Below, piece by piece: positions 7,276-7,772 of a stretch of 7,772 nucleotides of DNA (positions are counted from its first letter, which is position 1; each line of letters opens with the position of its first letter). A program made the position numbers and the translations under genes. The notes beneath the pieces are model-generated. The model was given only the letters and a program-made list of their open reading frames with translations, did not search any database and was not told the origin of the DNA. Location: the NCBI GenBank assembly GCA_027371665.1, contig DAHXMP010000034.1, positions 1 through 7,772 on the forward strand, given 5' to 3'. The stretch is from Bacteroidota bacterium. Its GTDB lineage: Bacteria > Bacteroidota > Ignavibacteria > Kapaibacteriales > UBA2268.

Positions 7276-7701
7276 ATGGAGAAAAAAAACTCTTATATAA
7301 AATTGATTATTGGTGCTGTCAATGCAGCAATAATAATAGCATTAATATTTTTCGGCACACAAAAAACAAAAGCAGTGCCGAGCTTTGCAAGGCAGACTGG
7401 TTTGGACTGCAGCAACTGCCACATAGCATTTCCACAGCTTAATCCGTTCGGGAGGCAGTTCAAATTAAGCGGTTATACATTAACCACAGCGGAGACAATC
7501 GAATCGAAATCCGATGATAAGAACGGAAGCACGACTTATTTAAGCCTTTTAAAAAATCTTCCGCTTTCAGCCATGCTCCAGACATCATTCACACATGTAA
7601 ATAAACCCGCACCCGGAACAACGAACAATAACGTTGAATTTCCGCAGCAGTTAAGCCTTTTCCTTGCCGTTATCCCGAAAGTGCCTACGGAAATATATTG
7701 A
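7276..7701 (+). CDS. c-type cytochrome-like protein, N-terminal part, interrupted by an inverted junction
   Basis: The reading frame gives 141 residues, but only about the first 131 look authentic. A hydrophobic N-terminal segment (residues 8-26) acts as signal peptide or anchor. It is followed by VPSFARQTGLDCSNCHIAF with one heme c motif, C45-S-N-C48-H49, then FPQLNPFGRQFKLSGYTLT (52-70), LPLSAMLQTSF (95-105) and PQQLSLFLA (123-131). I recognise this layout from exported, roughly 400-residue proteins with a single N-terminal CxxCH and a long, probably beta-rich remainder; their exact role is unclear to me and electron transfer is inferred from the heme site. In relatives the frame runs on past LSLFLAG; here it becomes VIPKVPTEIY and stops. 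The strand opposite the tail encodes a family-like segment, so the stop appears to result from a rearranged or mis-joined sequence. The start is secured by a strong ribosome binding site. Confidence 0.7.
   Translation: MEKKNSYIKLIIGAVNAAIIIALIFFGTQKTKAVPSFARQTGLDCSNCHIAFPQLNPFGRQFKLSGYTLTTAETIESKSDDKNGSTTYLSLLKNLPLSAMLQTSFTHVNKPAPGTTNNNVEFPQQLSLFLAVIPKVPTEIY
7661..7673. other. Inferred inverted junction (breakpoint)
   Basis: Family-like coding on the + strand ends at about 7668 (…LSLFLA), and family-like coding on the minus strand ends at about 7665. The two segments therefore meet tail to tail within roughly ten bases. No insertion-sequence end, target duplication or long inverted repeat is visible at the junction. 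Confidence 0.5.
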
Positions 7702-7772
7702 TTCGTAAATTGTTTTTGCAGGGCAAGCCTCCAGTAAGGTGCAACCCCGTTAATCATGCCAACGACTGTCGA
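7665..7772 (-). pseudogene. Inverted fragment resembling a downstream part of the same cytochrome family
   Basis: Read on the minus strand from the window edge, 36 codons are open and give GMINGVAPYWRLALQKQF and then NQYISVGTFGITA. The APYWRLAL...VGTFG pattern matches, from memory of the family, a segment that lies well after the LSLFLAG region in CxxCH proteins like the one at 7276. Beyond about 7665 the same frame runs into sequence antisense to the + strand gene and loses family character. It is partial at both ends: cut by the window edge on its N-terminal side and by the junction on its C-terminal side. It could come from the same gene (fold-back) or from a convergent paralogue truncated there. 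The family assignment is from memory and unverified. Confidence 0.5.

Noticed and set aside
7669..7772. A simple +1 frameshift in the cytochrome-like gene, since another + strand frame stays open from about 7669 to the window edge (YPESAYGNILIRKLF...).
   Set aside because: That peptide does not look like the expected continuation after LSLFLAG, whereas the minus-strand translation of the same bases contains APYWRLAL and VGTFG. An inverted segment explains the data better.

Overview
The window looks like a chromosomal segment from the Bacteroidota/Chlorobi/Ignavibacteria (FCB) lineage. The pointers are an AT-rich genome, a secreted protein with a type IX secretion (T9SS) type A C-terminal domain, a BshC bacillithiol enzyme, weak or absent Shine-Dalgarno sites on several genes, and a few TAnnTTTG boxes like the Bacteroidota -7 promoter element. 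No mobile element, CRISPR array, tRNA or rRNA is visible.

Layout. Positions 1-62 hold the 3' flank of an unseen upstream gene, ending in a perfect rho-independent terminator. bshC (100-1779, +) then converges, with a 12-base gap, on mtaB (1792-3087, -), a tRNA methylthiotransferase. Upstream of mtaB on the same strand are an unrecognised lipoprotein gene (ATG start 4042, end 3218, -) and a GT4-type glycosyltransferase (4196-5359, -, TTG start). A 192-base divergent intergenic region separates these from a gene for a T9SS-secreted protein with ten roughly 30-residue YD-like repeats (5552-6931, +), which has its own terminator. A 287-base AT-rich leader follows. The last gene (7276 onward, +) is the N-terminal part of a CxxCH c-type cytochrome-like protein with a strong ribosome binding site.

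The genes do not form one pathway. bshC and mtaB are housekeeping functions (low-molecular-weight thiol synthesis and tRNA modification). The glycosyltransferase, lipoprotein and T9SS cargo are envelope or surface functions. The cytochrome fragment suggests extracytoplasmic electron transfer.

The most notable observation is at the right end. The cytochrome reading frame stops resembling its family at about 7668. From there to the window edge, the opposite strand encodes what looks like a later segment of the same kind of protein (APYWRLAL...VGTFG). This is an inverted junction: an assembly or amplification fold-back chimera, or a real inversion. I did not find a convincing new biological system; the rest is ordinary chromosome with two poorly characterised surface proteins.
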